A stretch of DNA of 64,000 nt, from contig NZ_JADBGG010000026.1 of assembly GCF_014873765.1 (NCBI RefSeq), forward strand, positions 1 through 64,000, read 5' to 3'. Shown here piece after piece: positions 1-8,405 of the stretch. The notes beneath the pieces are model-generated. The model saw nothing but the letters and a program-made list of their open reading frames with translations. It did not search any database and was not told the origin of the DNA. The position numbers and the translations under genes were made by a program. This DNA comes from Desulfomicrobium macestii (lineage in GTDB: Bacteria > Desulfobacterota > Desulfovibrionia > Desulfovibrionales > Desulfomicrobiaceae). Every line of letters begins with the position of its first letter. The first letter of the stretch is position 1.

Positions 1-104
1 CCTTGGGCGGAAGCTTGCGTGCATCGGTGGTTTGCATGGATCCGAATGTACACAATTCTTCCACGAATGTTAACTATTTTATGCTCGGATTAATATTTTT
101 TGTG

Positions 105-1172
105 TTAGTTGCGAAGTCCAAGTTTGCATTTATTTGGCGCAAAGCGGAGGAAAACTTCTTTACCTGTTTCAATGGATTCGTAGATGGCTGTTATCAATTC
201 AAGGCTACGGCGCCCCTCCAAGCCGTCTACAAGCATCCGACTATCTTCGTTGAGGCAATTGATTACATGTTCATAGTAACTGCGATGGCCAAACCCATAC
301 ACATCGGGAGGATTGACAGAAAAGTGCTCTAAAACTTTTGAATCATCTGGATGCGCGGTGTTGAAGGCCCAGCTTTCGATTTTATTGACAGCGAATCCTC
401 CAATAACGACGTTTCCATTTTCTCCCAAGACGGACAACGATCCCTCAAGATCTTTGGGCCGAGTTGCGTTAGTGGCTTCTATAATTCCTAGCGCGCCGTT
501 GCGAAATTGTAGAATTGCCACTGCGGTGTCTTCGGCTTCAATATTCACTAACGCTCTTCTACTTTTTGCAAAAACGCTTTTCACATCTCCCATTATCCAT
601 TCTAGTAGGTCTAAATGGTGGCTCGCTTGATTTGCTAGTACGCCGCCGTCTAAAGCCCATGTTCCGCGCCAAGTGTCTTGATCGTAGTATGCCTGAGTCC
701 TGCACCACCGGACACGAACGGTTCCCATCACTAGGCGGCCGAATCTTCCTGATTCCAACGCTTCTCGGAGTTTAACAACCGGTAGGTTAAAGCGGTTTTG
801 TTTGATTACGAAGAGTTTGATACCGTTGACATCACAGGCATGAATCATGGCATCGGCATCATCGAGAGTCAGGGCCATGGGTTTTTCAACAATGATATGT
901 TTGCGATAAGGAGCGAGCTCTAACGTATGTCTGGCATGGTTGCCACTTTCGGTGAGAATGCTTACAGCATCAATATTATCACCTAGAGAGTGCATCATTT
1001 TGTGAAGATCTGTAAACCATGGTACGCCCCATTGTTTGCCTGCTGCTTCCGCGCGGTTGGAGCGTACATCACATACTGCGGCTAATTTTGCGCCCTTAAT
1101 GCTTCTGCTTCCAAGGAGTTCACAATGTCGTTTTGAGATTCGCCCGCAGCCTAGTAGCGCAATTTGTACCAT
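105..1172 (-). CDS. Gfo/Idh/MocA family NAD(P)-dependent sugar oxidoreductase
   Basis: A 355-residue oxidoreductase. It has an N-terminal Rossmann fold with a glycine-rich GCGRIS motif at residues 8-13, the family EKP motif at 96-98 (the lysine is usually catalytic), and a paired histidine in the C-terminal domain near 185. Members oxidise or reduce hydroxyls on sugars and nucleotide sugars, so a role in making a glycan precursor fits the glycosyltransferases to its right. The substrate cannot be read from sequence. The gene is distinctly less GC-rich than the block starting at 1993 and is separated from it by an AT-rich spacer. It resembles the N-terminal half of the fusion protein at 22437-24023. 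Confidence 0.88.
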   Translation of the reverse strand: MVQIALLGCGRISKRHCELLGSRSIKGAKLAAVCDVRSNRAEAAGKQWGVPWFTDLHKMMHSLGDNIDAVSILTESGNHARHTLELAPYRKHIIVEKPMALTLDDADAMIHACDVNGIKLFVIKQNRFNLPVVKLREALESGRFGRLVMGTVRVRWCRTQAYYDQDTWRGTWALDGGVLANQASHHLDLLEWIMGDVKSVFAKSRRALVNIEAEDTAVAILQFRNGALGIIEATNATRPKDLEGSLSVLGENGNVVIGGFAVNKIESWAFNTAHPDDSKVLEHFSVNPPDVYGFGHRSYYEHVINCLNEDSRMLVDGLEGRRSLELITAIYESIETGKEVFLRFAPNKCKLGLRN

Positions 1173-1992
1173 AATAGAAATTTACCTTTTCAATTAAAAA
1201 AGTTACTGATATTTATTAATTATTGTGTTTTGTGAATATAAAAAAATATGTGGCACGAAGTCATTTGCTTTTTTGCAAACTACTTTTTTTATATTTATAA
1301 ATTCGAATTTCGAACATTCTAGTAAATTTATATAAACATTTAGGCTTGAAAATGTGAAAATATGCTGAAATGATTCAAAAATTATTCGAAAATTGAAATA
1401 AGCAGTGACGCAGCATAAAATGCATTTTTCCCTAGTCAAAGCTACTCCGAGATTATCGCCGATGCGGCCTAAAAAATCATACCGCAAGCGCAGCTTTCTT
1501 TGCCTAGAACTGCCCAATCAACTTGATTCTTGCGATCACTTTTTGGAGTTTGCGATATTCATTCCTTGGCAGGCCTACGAGAACAACTATTGGTCACTTT
1601 GTGCTGCATTTGTCCGCCTCGGGCTACCCGTCTAGTGGACGGCTTGATTTTTCATGTTCAAGTAGCTTGAAGGCTTGAGTGAGGTATGGGCCAGTCCCTT
1701 ATGTTCAAGTCATTTGCAGTTTGCTGCAATTCACTTTGAAATTCTGATAGGATTCGTAAGGAATGACCTATATTCGAGTGCATATTGGAGATAGCTGACT
1801 TCACAATATCTTTGATAGCTTCTGATTAATGAATTATATCAGTCTTGAATAAGCGTTTTTATTATTAATTGTGCGAAAATTTCTATTTTTTGCGACGCCT
1901 TTCATAGTGATCTTTCTTTCAGTATGATTTTTTTGTGTTGTGAGTATGTTGATCAACATAATATAAACTATGAATATTCGCATGGTGAAGTT
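1173..1992. other. AT-rich spacer with no intact gene
   Basis: An 820-base AT-rich stretch between the divergent oxidoreductase and glycosyltransferase genes. The open frames in it lack convincing starts or protein-like composition, apart from a transposase-like remnant listed separately at 1462-1640. It must hold the promoters of the two flanking divergent genes, but I could not pick out convincing -35/-10 pairs because the whole stretch is AT-rich. The composition contrasts sharply with the GC-rich coding block that begins at 1993. Confidence 0.6.
1462..1640 (+). pseudogene. Possible N-terminal remnant of an IS5/IS1182-type transposase
   Basis: The frame starting MRPKKSY and running through a segment ending in GLPV resembles the N-terminal dimerisation region of IS1182/IS5-type transposases. 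In those the same order occurs: a MRPK start, a QLD-like segment, an IPW motif (here FIPWQ) and a G-x-PG-x-P end. About 58 codons remain before a stop, and no DDE catalytic domain follows. It would be the stub of a decayed insertion sequence at the left edge of the glycan locus. The match is from memory of family motifs and is tentative. Confidence 0.4.
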
Positions 1993-3132
1993 ATGAAAAT
2001 TGTATCTATCACGCCTGACATCGACAGCGGCGGTGCCGCCAAGAGCCTGTTCGTGCTCTCTAGGGCTCTGGCTGAAAAAGGCCACGCGCTGCGCATCATG
2101 ACCACCGCGAAGCCTTCGCGGACCAATCGTAAGGTGGAGGAACTCTCCGCAATGGGAGTCGAGGTCCATTATTTCGACATCCCCTATTTCCCCATCAGAC
2201 TTATCGTCTGCCCGATCCCGTTTTGGAAGAATGTCTGGCGGACCGTGGCCCGGCTCGGCGAGTTCCGGCGGTTGGTGGGCGAGGTGAACGCGTTCGGTCC
2301 CGACCTGGTTCACTACAACAGCTATACGACCCTTCATACATCCACCCTGCTAGGGGCATTTCCCTCCGTGCTCCATGCCAGAGAAGTGCTCGTGGAGCCC
2401 GCGCCGACGCTTCCCGGGTTGAAGGCACTGATGCGCTCCCGCATCAACGAGGTCATCGCCATTTCGCCGGAGGAGGGGGAGCAGGCCGACCGCCTTTTTT
2501 CCATTCCTGTTACCACGATCTTCAACTCCCCATCCAATCTCCTGCGCTACGAGCCGTTTCCCGAGGGGGAGCCGATTGTCTACGGTGCATTTTCCCACAT
2601 CACCCCAATCAAGGGGCAGTTGGAATTGGTTCGTGCCTGCGTGCGTGCTGCGGATGCTCTGCGCAGTGCCAACGTGCGGGTACGAATCTACGGCGGCGCG
2701 GTGGGGATTCATCAAGGATACCTCGACTCGGTTATCGATGAGATCGCGGTGAATAATCTGGGAGACGTCGTTTCGTTCGAAGGATTCACGGACCAGCCTG
2801 AGGAGGAGATGCGCCGGTGCCACCTAATTGTTCGGCCGGACGCCACGGGCCAGCCGTGGGGTCGCGATGTCATCGAATCCTTGAGCATGGGGCGGCCGGT
2901 CCTAGCCACGGGCTCCAGCCAAACCTTCATCAAGCCCGGGAAAAATGGGATGCTGATCCCGCCGCGAGATGTGCCAAGGCTCGCCGAGGCCTTGACCCGG
3001 ATGGCCGACCGTAGTGAGCTGGAGCGGATGGGCAGGGCGGCCTACGACTTTGCTTGCGAGAACCTTAATCCTGGTACGAACATAGCCCGGGTCATCGATA
3101 CCCTGGAGCGGGTGGCTAGGCAGCCCCGGTAG
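1993..3132 (+). CDS. GT4-type glycosyltransferase
   Basis: A 379-residue GT-B glycosyltransferase. The longest open frame starts at 1924, but its first 23 residues are AT-rich and unlike the family. The ATG at 1993 begins with the typical beta-strand MKIVSITPDIDSGGAA, whose glycine-rich loop contacts the donor. The C-terminal half carries the GT4 donor-binding segment (VRPDATGQPWGRDVIESLSMGRPVLAT) near residues 280-310, where a glutamate (in RDVIES) contacts the nucleotide sugar. It is the only glycosyltransferase of the locus on the plus strand and is convergent with the epimerase ending at 3136. The function is transfer of an unidentified sugar onto a surface glycan. Confidence 0.85.
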   Translation: MKIVSITPDIDSGGAAKSLFVLSRALAEKGHALRIMTTAKPSRTNRKVEELSAMGVEVHYFDIPYFPIRLIVCPIPFWKNVWRTVARLGEFRRLVGEVNAFGPDLVHYNSYTTLHTSTLLGAFPSVLHAREVLVEPAPTLPGLKALMRSRINEVIAISPEEGEQADRLFSIPVTTIFNSPSNLLRYEPFPEGEPIVYGAFSHITPIKGQLELVRACVRAADALRSANVRVRIYGGAVGIHQGYLDSVIDEIAVNNLGDVVSFEGFTDQPEEEMRRCHLIVRPDATGQPWGRDVIESLSMGRPVLATGSSQTFIKPGKNGMLIPPRDVPRLAEALTRMADRSELERMGRAAYDFACENLNPGTNIARVIDTLERVARQPR

Positions 3133-3135
3133 CGG

Positions 3136-4053
3136 CTATTCGTTCCGTCTAGCCTTTCGGCAGCGCACGAAAACCTCTATCGCCGTCTCATGGGCGGTGT
3201 ATTTTGGCTTCAGAATCTTCTTGAGCAACCCTACGTCGGCGATAAAGTCGCGCGTTCTGGGCGTCGCCTCGATTTCGTAGATCGGTTTCATGCCGAGGCT
3301 GGCGCCCATGAGTCCGGTCAGTTCCCGCAAGGAAAGCGGTTTCGGACCGGCGAGATTCAGACAACGGGGAAGGCGCGCTCCTACGAGCGCTTGTCCGCCG
3401 AGGTCGGCGAGTTGGGCAGCCGCGTCGTTGATGCAAAGCCAGGACAGCGCGAGGCCGCCGGTGTCGTATCCGACTCCTGAGGCGAGTTCCTCCGGGGTTG
3501 GCGCGAGCTTAATGGGTTCGCTCCGCCGTACCTTGTCCATGAGCACGGCCGCAAGTTTGGTTGTCTGCGTGGAGCCGTACAGACCGAACACCCGAAAGCA
3601 GCAGATCCGCATCGTTTCACATGCCATCAGGCCGAGAATCTCCTCGGCCTGCAGCTTGCTTAGGGCATACGGCGTGCTCCTGTCCAATAGGGCGTCTTCC
3701 GTAGACGGCAAGAAAGAAGGCGCATAGACATTGCCCGTCGAGGCGTAAAAAAACGCCTTGCATTTCGCCTTGAGTGCCGAGGAGGCGGCCTTGACCGCGC
3801 CCTGGGTATTGACGCCGAAAATAGCGGGAGCCGACTCCGGGAAATTGGCATAGCTTTCCGCCTGCGACAGGTAGTAGACCACGTCCGTACCTTCCGGGAC
3901 GGTCAGATCGCCTCTGGTGATGTCACAATGGATGAAGCCTTGGACTGCCCCAGTGGAGCGCCCGGTATACCGGACCGAGTGGCCGCGTCCGGCCAGTTCC
4001 TCGTATAGATGGGCGCCGAGAAATCCGGTGCCGCCGACAATGAGCACGTTCAT
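3136..4053 (-). CDS. NAD-dependent sugar epimerase/dehydratase (extended SDR)
   Basis: A 305-residue extended short-chain dehydrogenase. The N-terminal GGTGFLG motif (residues 7-13) binds NAD(P) and a YALSK segment supplies the catalytic Tyr-x3-Lys pair, with the matching serine in the YASTGNVY strand. Such enzymes epimerise, dehydrate or reduce nucleotide sugars; the precise reaction is not evident. It is the last gene of the minus-strand glycan cluster, 24 bases downstream of the asparagine-synthase-like gene, and so probably cotranscribed with it. Confidence 0.85.
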   Translation of the reverse strand: MNVLIVGGTGFLGAHLYEELAGRGHSVRYTGRSTGAVQGFIHCDITRGDLTVPEGTDVVYYLSQAESYANFPESAPAIFGVNTQGAVKAASSALKAKCKAFFYASTGNVYAPSFLPSTEDALLDRSTPYALSKLQAEEILGLMACETMRICCFRVFGLYGSTQTTKLAAVLMDKVRRSEPIKLAPTPEELASGVGYDTGGLALSWLCINDAAAQLADLGGQALVGARLPRCLNLAGPKPLSLRELTGLMGASLGMKPIYEIEATPRTRDFIADVGLLKKILKPKYTAHETAIEVFVRCRKARRNE

Positions 4054-4077
4054 ACCATTACTTCTTTTCGCTGCCGG

Positions 4078-6084
4078 TCATAGGGAATAGGTCCTATCCA
4101 CATAGTGGCGCTGCAACCATTCGAACACCAGCAGCGACCAAATGAGCAGCCTCCGGTTGTGCCAGCCGTGGAAGTGGTCTTGGAGCTTTTCCTCGACTAC
4201 GGCGGCGTCGAACCACGGGCGGCTTGTGGTCTGCCTGTCGAGTAGGATGCTTCTGATGTACTCCATGGTCGGGCCCCGGTACCAGTTTTCGTCCGGCGGC
4301 GAAAACCCTTGTTTCGGCTTCAGCGTGTATGTATTCGGCAGGTAGCGCTCCATGGCGCACCGGAGGATCAGCTTCCCGTCGGTGGTCAGGAATGGAAACT
4401 CGCCCCTTTCGGCTCGATTTTCGTTCATCTTGAGATTATACTCGGCGGGGATGCCCGCTGCTAGGTCGACCAGTTCATTGTCGAGGAACGGGACCCGAAC
4501 CTCCATGCCGTGTGCCATGCTGATTTTGTCCTCAATGGTAAGGAGACCGTGCAGGAAGGTATCGAACTCGAAATTCAGGATTTGCTGGAACAGCTCCTCG
4601 TTCGACCTGCGGTTCGGAGTGCCGGACTTTGCGCGTTCCAGCGCGGATTGGAAGCTCTCCCGGGCAGAGTAAAGGAGGTCCCCCATGCCAGGCGCGAACA
4701 GGGAACCTAGTTCGTTAGGCGGAAGGAGGCGGTGCCAGTAGGAGAAGTAGGCATCCTCGAAGCGTTTCTCCCCCTGCCACTGGAAGCACTTTTCATAGCG
4801 CCACGGATATCCCGCGAACAACTCATCCCCGCCGGTTCCGGAGAGACAGACCTTGACGAACTTACTGGCGAGTTTGGCCGCATACCAATTCTGATGGCAC
4901 ATGCCGACCCGTAGGTCGTCGACGTGCCATGTGATCCTTTCCAGGGCCGCCTGCATGTCGCCGGAATGGAGGACGACCTCGTAGTGCTCCGTCTGTAGGA
5001 GATGGGACAGCGCTTCCGATTCTTTTCGCTCGTCGAAACCTTGCTCAATGCCGAACACGTTCGACAGATCGAATCCGCAGGTGAATGTGTGCATTCGCGG
5101 TATGTGGGCGCAGGACGCGGCTACGATAGATCCGCTGTCCATGCCGCCGGATAGGTAAGCACCGACCTCAACGTCGCTCACCAGCTGCCTGCGGATACAC
5201 CGTTCGAACGCGTCAGCAACGCGTTCGCAGACGCTTTTGAAGCTATCACCTGAGAGATCGACGGCGGTTGCGCTCCGGTCGTGGTAGCGCCGGATCGCGG
5301 GCTCCTCGCCGGAGCCGACGTCGAGGGACAGGGTATGCCCCGGCTCTAAGAGCTGGATGCCTTGGAATAGAGTTCGGTCGGAATAGATATTCTGGAACGT
5401 GAAATATTCGCACATCGCGACGTGGTCGATGGTGGCGTCGAGCAGGCAGGAATGGAGTATGCCCTTGGGCTCGCTGGCCAGGAGGAGGTAATCGTCGGTC
5501 ACGGCGTAGTAGACCGGTTTGATGCCGTGGCGGTCCCGAAACAGGGTCGCGCCGCCCGTGGCGAGGTCGACCACCAGGGCCGCGAACATGCCGTTCAGCA
5601 TGGGGATACAGGCCTCGCCGTACTCCTCCCAGAGTTGGAGCAGGACCTCGGTGTCGCTCGTGCCCTGAAAGACTCTTCCGTTGGACTCCAGGTCGTTGCG
5701 CAACTCGATGTGGTTATAGATTTCACCGTTGTAGACTATCCAGAACCGGTTGTTCATCGTCGGCATGGGCTGGTGCCCGGTGGGGGCGAGGTCGATGATT
5801 GACAGCCGCCGGTGCGCCATCCCGACGGTGTACCCCATGCGCCCGAACTGGGATGCGAACAAATCGCCGCCAAAGGGCGCGATGTGCTGGTTCCGGTGCC
5901 GGAACGCGGGGTCGGTGAACACGGCGTAGCTCCCGCCCTTCCCGTTTCCGGCCGGACTGGAGTTTAGGAATGCGTATCCAGAATCATCTGGTCCCCGGTG
6001 GGCCAACGAGTCGTTCATGGCCTTTAGCGCCATCGGATTGACCGGCCTGCCGGTCCGGGAAATTATCGCTGCGATTCCACACAT
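4078..6084 (-). CDS. Glutamine-dependent asparagine synthase-like amidotransferase
   Basis: A 668-residue AsnB-type protein. It begins MCGI, so Cys2 is free to act as the glutaminase nucleophile after Met removal, and NGEIYNH and the RHG motif complete the class-II glutaminase domain. The synthetase domain has the PP-loop LSGGMDSGS near residue 312 and SGTGGDELFAGY downstream, so both ATP-adenylation and ammonia transfer sites look intact. In O-antigen loci, AsnB homologues such as WbpS amidate uronic acid carboxylates. With amino-uronic acid genes in the same operon, a sugar-amidating role is more likely than asparagine synthesis (inference). There are only three bases between it and the next gene upstream. 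Confidence 0.88.
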   Translation of the reverse strand: MCGIAAIISRTGRPVNPMALKAMNDSLAHRGPDDSGYAFLNSSPAGNGKGGSYAVFTDPAFRHRNQHIAPFGGDLFASQFGRMGYTVGMAHRRLSIIDLAPTGHQPMPTMNNRFWIVYNGEIYNHIELRNDLESNGRVFQGTSDTEVLLQLWEEYGEACIPMLNGMFAALVVDLATGGATLFRDRHGIKPVYYAVTDDYLLLASEPKGILHSCLLDATIDHVAMCEYFTFQNIYSDRTLFQGIQLLEPGHTLSLDVGSGEEPAIRRYHDRSATAVDLSGDSFKSVCERVADAFERCIRRQLVSDVEVGAYLSGGMDSGSIVAASCAHIPRMHTFTCGFDLSNVFGIEQGFDERKESEALSHLLQTEHYEVVLHSGDMQAALERITWHVDDLRVGMCHQNWYAAKLASKFVKVCLSGTGGDELFAGYPWRYEKCFQWQGEKRFEDAYFSYWHRLLPPNELGSLFAPGMGDLLYSARESFQSALERAKSGTPNRRSNEELFQQILNFEFDTFLHGLLTIEDKISMAHGMEVRVPFLDNELVDLAAGIPAEYNLKMNENRAERGEFPFLTTDGKLILRCAMERYLPNTYTLKPKQGFSPPDENWYRGPTMEYIRSILLDRQTTSRPWFDAAVVEEKLQDHFHGWHNRRLLIWSLLVFEWLQRHYVDRTYSL

Positions 6085-6087
6085 GGC

Positions 6088-7224
6088 TCACACTCCTTCT
6101 GACCGGTACGGCTGTCGCCCGGACTTGGCGGCAAAGGCCGCTTCATACCTGTCCAGCACCGTCCTGGCGACCTTGGCCGGGTCGTGCCACGCGTGGACGT
6201 AGTCCAGCGCTTTCCCGGCGGTGCGGCGTAGCTCCCCGGGGGTGTCGAAAATCGTGCGCAGCACCGGCTCAAGCGTATCCACGGTGACCGGGGAGAACAG
6301 CTCCCGGCAGTCGCGGGCCATGCCAGTAGGGATAAAACGCAGGTCCTCGTCCCTGATGAAGGAAAGCACGGGAACGCCCATCTTCATTGCCTCCACCGCG
6401 ATGGCTCCGTACCAGCCGACATAGAGCTGATCGATGAGCAGGTCCGCCCGCGCGTAGATTCTGAGCGCCTCGTCGTTGGAAATGTTCTCGACCAGCGTGA
6501 AGCGTATCCGCCCACCGGACTCGCGCGCCAACCGCTCCATCACGCCGATCACCGCCCCGCTTCCCTTGCACGCCCTGTTCGACGGCGCGTGGACGACGTG
6601 TAGCGGTCCGGACGCGGCGGGCGTCCGCTCCGCGAGTCGGTCCCAAGTGGAGATGGTGTAGGGGAGGAACTCGGTCCGTTCCGGTAGGGTCCAGAACAGG
6701 TCGGGATTCAAGGCGAAAATGAGGTCCGCGTACCGGTCAACCTTGCGTATCCGACGGGCCCGGTGCGCATCCCGCTTCCCGTCGTTGCAGACGCCGCCGT
6801 AGCAATCCTCTTGGTGGCAGGCGGAGTAATCGCACCGCCGCATGGTGGGATACTTCTGGCGGGCGTCGCACCCGTTGAAGGTGAAAACCTTGAGGCTGTC
6901 CCGTCCGTAGAAAGGAAGGTCGGCGAGGTTGCCGGTCCCGTGCGGATCGAGCAGTGTCGTCGCGAAATTGAAGTGGTAGACGTCGTAGGCGTCGCGAAGC
7001 CCGAGGAACTCCCTGACAAGATTGAGCCGCCGACCCCAGTAGACGAGCCGGTTGGCCGATGGGCCCGTGTACAGGGTCCTGTCGGCGGGAAACCCGAACG
7101 AACTGCCGAAGGCCACCAGAACGTCGGAGCGCAGCCCGTGGGCGCGCTCCCCGCGCGACAGCCCGTAGCCGTTGCCCCCAACTTCCGTGGGGAGGTGCAG
7201 TATTCTCCAGCCCTTAGCGACCAC
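6088..7224 (-). CDS. GT-B glycosyltransferase with a cysteine-rich insertion
   Basis: A 378-residue glycosyltransferase-like protein. The C-terminal half has the GT4-like donor segment IDQLYVGWYGAIAVEAMKMG, shared in form with the proteins at 7214 and 9777, so the three look like paralogues. The N-terminal half contains an unusual cluster, CDYSACHQEDCYGGVC, at about residues 130-145, with four cysteines and a histidine that could bind zinc or iron. The start overlaps the upstream gene by 11 bases, implying translational coupling. Donor and acceptor are unknown. Confidence 0.8.
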   Translation of the reverse strand: MVAKGWRILHLPTEVGGNGYGLSRGERAHGLRSDVLVAFGSSFGFPADRTLYTGPSANRLVYWGRRLNLVREFLGLRDAYDVYHFNFATTLLDPHGTGNLADLPFYGRDSLKVFTFNGCDARQKYPTMRRCDYSACHQEDCYGGVCNDGKRDAHRARRIRKVDRYADLIFALNPDLFWTLPERTEFLPYTISTWDRLAERTPAASGPLHVVHAPSNRACKGSGAVIGVMERLARESGGRIRFTLVENISNDEALRIYARADLLIDQLYVGWYGAIAVEAMKMGVPVLSFIRDEDLRFIPTGMARDCRELFSPVTVDTLEPVLRTIFDTPGELRRTAGKALDYVHAWHDPAKVARTVLDRYEAAFAAKSGRQPYRSEGV

Positions 7225-8398
7225 TTGGTTCTATTCCCATTTGCCTGTTGAGGCGGTCGAACAGTGCGCCGATAGCTTCCGTGGAGTGATGCTTTTCGGC
7301 GTATCCCCTGGACTTCCGGCCGATCTCCGCCAGCTCCGCCCTGTTCTCCACAAGGGAGCGGACCGTCTCCTTGACGTCCCGGTACGAGCACTGGACGATG
7401 GGGATCTCATCGGGCTCCACCAGCCCCGCGAAGGTGTAGAGATCCACCAGCTCCGGCCGCAGATAGCACAGCACCGGCCGGCCGGCCGCCATGCCCTCCA
7501 AGGCGAACATGGCGTACCAGCCCACCACGAGCTGGTCGGCGACGACGTCGCATTCGGCGATCAGCCGCTTGATCTCCTCGTTTGGCACCTTGGAGACCAC
7601 GACCAACTCCACGTCGACGCCCTCGTCGCGCAACTCCCGGATGGCCTTCTCGAAATACTTGGTCCCCTTGATCATCTGATGGTTCGGGGCGTGCAGTATG
7701 CGGATGGGGCCGTCGTGCCGTCCCGAGTTGAACTCCGCCCTGGTCCCCGTCGTGTCGATGGAGAAATGGGCCAGGGTCAGGACGTCCCAGTGGTAGGTGT
7801 AGTCCACCCAGTCGCAGCCGGAAAGAACGATGTCCGCATGCTCGGTCCACCGCTCGATCTGTCGGACGATGTGCGGCCGGCGCGTTTTCTGGAACAACGG
7901 GTAGTCGGAAACTAGCGCGTGTCGGAAGGCGTAGTTCGGGCACCGCGTCATGTCGTCCACGTCGCCGCCGTAGGGCATGACGAGCACCTTGATCCCCGCC
8001 AGCTTGTACAGGTACGGCTCAAGGCGCTTCAGGGGCGACCACGCCAGGGGACCTCCGTTGAAATAGATGTAGATGCACCGGTACCGGAAGAGCACCTTGA
8101 GCATCAGCTCCATGGAGGCCAGGGTCAGGTTCTTGCGGAGGCACTTCACGTCGAAGTCCTCAGTGATGTAGTAGACGTGGCTGACGAACGTCTCCACGGT
8201 GTACCCCATCTGCCGGAGGGCCTTCCTGTGGTAGATGTTGTTGATCATGGGCTCCGGCCCGAGGCCGACGTCGACGCTCCGCTTCGAGAACCGGGACACG
8301 GCGGCCGCGATGACGAAGCCGACGCCAATGGGGCCGCACGCGGCGACCAGGGCCCATCTGGACAATTTCCTTTTGATCGTACCGAGTATCCTGCTCAT
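7214..8398 (-). CDS. GT-B glycosyltransferase
   Basis: A 394-residue glycosyltransferase. After a short hydrophobic N-terminal stretch (roughly residues 12-35, possibly a membrane anchor) it has a GT-B architecture ending in the donor segment ADQLVVGWYAMFALEGMAAG around residue 285-300. The same block recurs in the 6088 and 9777 proteins. It lacks the cysteine cluster of its downstream neighbour. It is separated from the radical SAM gene upstream by a few bases and overlaps the next gene by 11 bases. Substrate unknown. Confidence 0.82.
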   Translation of the reverse strand: MSRILGTIKRKLSRWALVAACGPIGVGFVIAAAVSRFSKRSVDVGLGPEPMINNIYHRKALRQMGYTVETFVSHVYYITEDFDVKCLRKNLTLASMELMLKVLFRYRCIYIYFNGGPLAWSPLKRLEPYLYKLAGIKVLVMPYGGDVDDMTRCPNYAFRHALVSDYPLFQKTRRPHIVRQIERWTEHADIVLSGCDWVDYTYHWDVLTLAHFSIDTTGTRAEFNSGRHDGPIRILHAPNHQMIKGTKYFEKAIRELRDEGVDVELVVVSKVPNEEIKRLIAECDVVADQLVVGWYAMFALEGMAAGRPVLCYLRPELVDLYTFAGLVEPDEIPIVQCSYRDVKETVRSLVENRAELAEIGRKSRGYAEKHHSTEAIGALFDRLNRQMGIEPSGR

Positions 8399-8405
8399 GT
8401 CGCGC

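Noticed and set aside
1203-1517. A 104-codon minus-strand open frame
   Set aside because: It lies in AT-rich non-coding sequence, has no Shine-Dalgarno sequence and partly overlaps the transposase-like remnant.
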